Shown piece after piece: positions 62,435 to 64,000 of a stretch of DNA of 64,000 nucleotides. The notes beneath the pieces are model-generated. The model worked only from the letters and a program-made list of their open reading frames with translations, was not told the DNA's origin and ran no database searches. Made by a program: the position numbers and the translations under genes. The DNA is from PALSA-693 sp963834725 (GTDB taxonomy: Bacteria > Actinomycetota > Acidimicrobiia > Acidimicrobiales > Palsa-688), in assembly GCA_963834725.1 (NCBI GenBank), contig CAWICN010000001.1, forward strand, positions 3,720,001 to 3,784,000, in the 5' to 3' direction. Every line of letters begins with the position of its first letter. The first letter of the stretch is position 1.

Positions 62435-63231
62435 TCAGGCAGACGCAGTCCCGCTGTAGCAGACCGTTCCAGAGAGGCGGTATATCCCCAGGTCGGTGAG
62501 CCACCCGTAGGTGAAGCGGGTGGTCCAGTTCCGGCCTTGGAGCCCATATTTGTCGCTGGCCAGGAGGGCCATCCGCAGGTTGACGTAGGCGTCGACGCTG
62601 TGGAACTTGCGTGACGAGTTGCCGACACGAAAGTAGTTGCCCCAGCCCCGCAACACGGGGTTGAGGTTGGCCACGACTTCCTCTAGCGACCAGCACGCGA
62701 AACGCTTTTGGGTGCGCTCCTTGACCTTGGCCTTGATGGAGGCCATGGCCCGACATGACGGCCATTTGTTGAGATACCACTTGCCTCGCCATTTCTCGGA
62801 CTCTCGCATGCGATGCTCGAAACCCAAGAACACGAAGCCCTCCTGACCCCCGGTGAGGCAGACGATCGTGGTCTTTTCGGGATGCAGGCGCAGCCCGAGC
62901 GGTTCTAGGATCGCCTCGATCCGGGCCTTGGCCTCTACGGCTTTAGCCTTGGTCGAGGTGAGCACGACGAAGTCGTCGCAGTATCTGACCAGCGTCCCCA
63001 GCCCCTGGCTTGATCGGTTCCACGCCACGTCCAGCACGTGGAGAACGATGTTGGCGATGAGCGGGGAAACGGGTGAGCCTTGTGGGGCGCCCGACACCGA
63101 GTCGGTGAGCGCCCCGTTCTCCAACACCCCTACTCTCAGCCACGCCCGGATCAGCTTCAACATCTTGCGGTCCGACACCCGCCGCTCGATCTGAGAGACG
63201 ATGGCCTCGAACGACAACGAGCCGAACACGG
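62435..63231 (-). pseudogene. Group II intron reverse transcriptase/maturase, 5'-truncated
   Basis: Recognisable RT blocks start at FGSLSFEAIVSQIERRVSDRKMLKLIRAWL, then SGAPQGSPVSPLIANIVLH, the catalytic YCDD (usually YADD), LRLHPEKTTIVCL and QEGFVFLGFEH. The maturase domain X has LRGWGNYFRVGNSSRKFHSVDAYVN. RT blocks 0-2 and the intron 5' ribozyme domains are missing. At about 63231 the DNA changes to a carboxylesterase fragment on the other strand. Confidence 0.9.
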
Positions 63232-63236
63232 CGCGC

Positions 63237-63511
63237 TCGGCGCGTGCCACGGCCTCGAGCTGCCGTTCGTGTTCGACACCCTCGACACGGCACGCGAGTT
63301 CGTCTCCAAAGACACCCCGACCGATCTGGCCGCGTCGATGCACTCGGCCTGGATCCGGTTCGCCACCACCGGCGACCCCAACGGCGGCGACCTACCAGCA
63401 TGGCCCCGCTACGACTGCGAGACCCGGGCCGTCATGGACTTCGGCACCACCCGAACCCTCCGGCACGATCCGTCCGCCTCACAACGCCAGTTGTGGGACG
63501 GGATCTGGTAG
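63237..63511 (+). pseudogene. Carboxylesterase (type B) C-terminal fragment
   Basis: GACHGLELPFVFDTLD contains the catalytic His motif of type B carboxylesterases. LAASMHSAWIRFATTGDPNGGDLPAWPRYDCETRAVMDFG is the typical C-terminus, ending at TAG 63509-63511. The nucleophile domain is absent. The left junction abuts the truncated intron RT. Confidence 0.88.
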
Positions 63512-64000
63512 CGAGCCCGAGCATCGCCCTTACCAGGGCTCAGCCCTGTCGGCGCGCTCACCTCCGCCAGCGGCGCTCAACAGGGCCGCAGAAGTCCTGC
63601 GAGCGGCGGGCGGAACCGGGTGTCGACGGAAGTCAACAGGCGCGGCATGTCCATGCTGCAACGGTCTCCGCCGCCCCGCCAAAGCCACCGAAAGAGGTCT
63701 GTAGTCGTGGCACAGCTGCGCCGTTCGCAAGGTCGACGGCCATCCCACCCATTGCTGATCGCGTGGAGTGCGGAAGGGTTCCCCCGAAGGTGCAGAATGT
63801 CGACGTCAAAAGGGTGACAGCGGCGTCCAAGGCCGGGGTCATCCCAGAACACACGACCGCCGGCAAGTATCCGGCATCCACAAGGTGCCGTTGCCCGTAG
63901 CCGCGTTGGAGAACTCCTTATGCTAGAAGGGCCTTCTTGTTGTCGACATGTCGCTGACGCTGGCCTAAGTCACGCTGCATTCGTCGGTCATCCATCTGGA
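63512..64000. other. Right end of window, no supported gene
   Basis: Several short frames exist on both strands (for example minus 63633-63881), but none shows a domain or convincing start. The near-palindrome gaagggccttcttgttg around 63926-63943 is noted without a role. Confidence 0.4.

Noticed and set aside
63633..63881. 82-residue minus-strand ORF near the right end
   Set aside because: Sequence is Ala/Thr/Gly-rich with no recognised family and no ribosome binding site; not enough support.

Overview
The window is high-GC DNA from an actinobacterium, possibly Acidimicrobiia. The evidence is the order of the origin-proximal genes (trxA-parB-parA-rsmG-jag-yidC-yidD-rnpA-rpmH, then crgA-pabA-pknB-pbpA-rodA-pstP-fhaB-fhaA-tRNA-Leu). 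Lineage marks include CrgA, a WhiB protein, an F420-type NADP reductase fold, a mycothiol-type DinB protein and nitrobindin. The class is an inference.

1-18.1 kb is the conserved core. The left block (minus strand except trxA) carries chromosome partitioning with a perfect parS, ribosome/RNase P genes and membrane insertion genes. rpmH lies entirely inside an N-terminally extended rnpA in another frame, and their start codons are 4 nt apart behind one Shine-Dalgarno, an arrangement known from Thermus. yidD runs in frame into yidC, and yidC has a one-base frameshift. The dnaA-dnaN-recF-gyrB-gyrA block expected next is absent; its place holds a 19-bp tandem repeat, a thiolase and two facing DnaA-box-like sites. 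The right block is the envelope-growth operon (Ser/Thr kinase with PASTA domains, PBP, RodA, PP2C phosphatase, two FHA proteins), ending at tRNA-Leu(CAG).

18.1-31.8 kb starts with a decayed integrative element at tRNA-Leu, followed by housekeeping and accessory genes: TSUP permease, siderophore-interacting reductase, enoyl-CoA hydratase, SH3 lipoprotein, S51 peptidase, nitrobindin, HtrA-like protease, nicotinamidase, XdhC, HAD phosphatase and an acyltransferase-3/SGNH protein. tRNA-Arg(ACG) closes this part.

31.9-44.2 kb is a decaying accessory region: an integrase interrupted by TAA next to a tRNA 3'-half-like site, a SnoaL-like protein, an ECF sigma factor paired with a YCII protein, a LivH-LivM fusion with a ruined ATPase fragment, and several genes broken by single-base changes, including a large uncharacterised protein.

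44.3-48.8 kb holds the most notable system. A TetR regulator with a perfect palindromic operator is divergent from an operon of a haloalkane dehalogenase, a DsbA-like oxidoreductase and, about 340 bp downstream, a GrdB/PrdB-family protein. Its in-frame TGA sits in a U-x-x-C motif and is followed by a bacterial SECIS-like hairpin, so it should be one 381-residue selenoprotein.

49-64 kb is mobile and accessory: a DUF6431/WhiB/small-ORF/IS110 block with a structured 3' region, methyltransferases, a cupin, an F420/PPOX protein, a TetR-VOC pair around a 12-bp inverted repeat, a PIN/antitoxin pair with two TGCTAGCA operators 20 bp apart, and a 5'-truncated group II intron whose domain V is intact, joined to a carboxylesterase remnant. 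The many single-base lesions call for read-level checking before they are taken as real pseudogenes.
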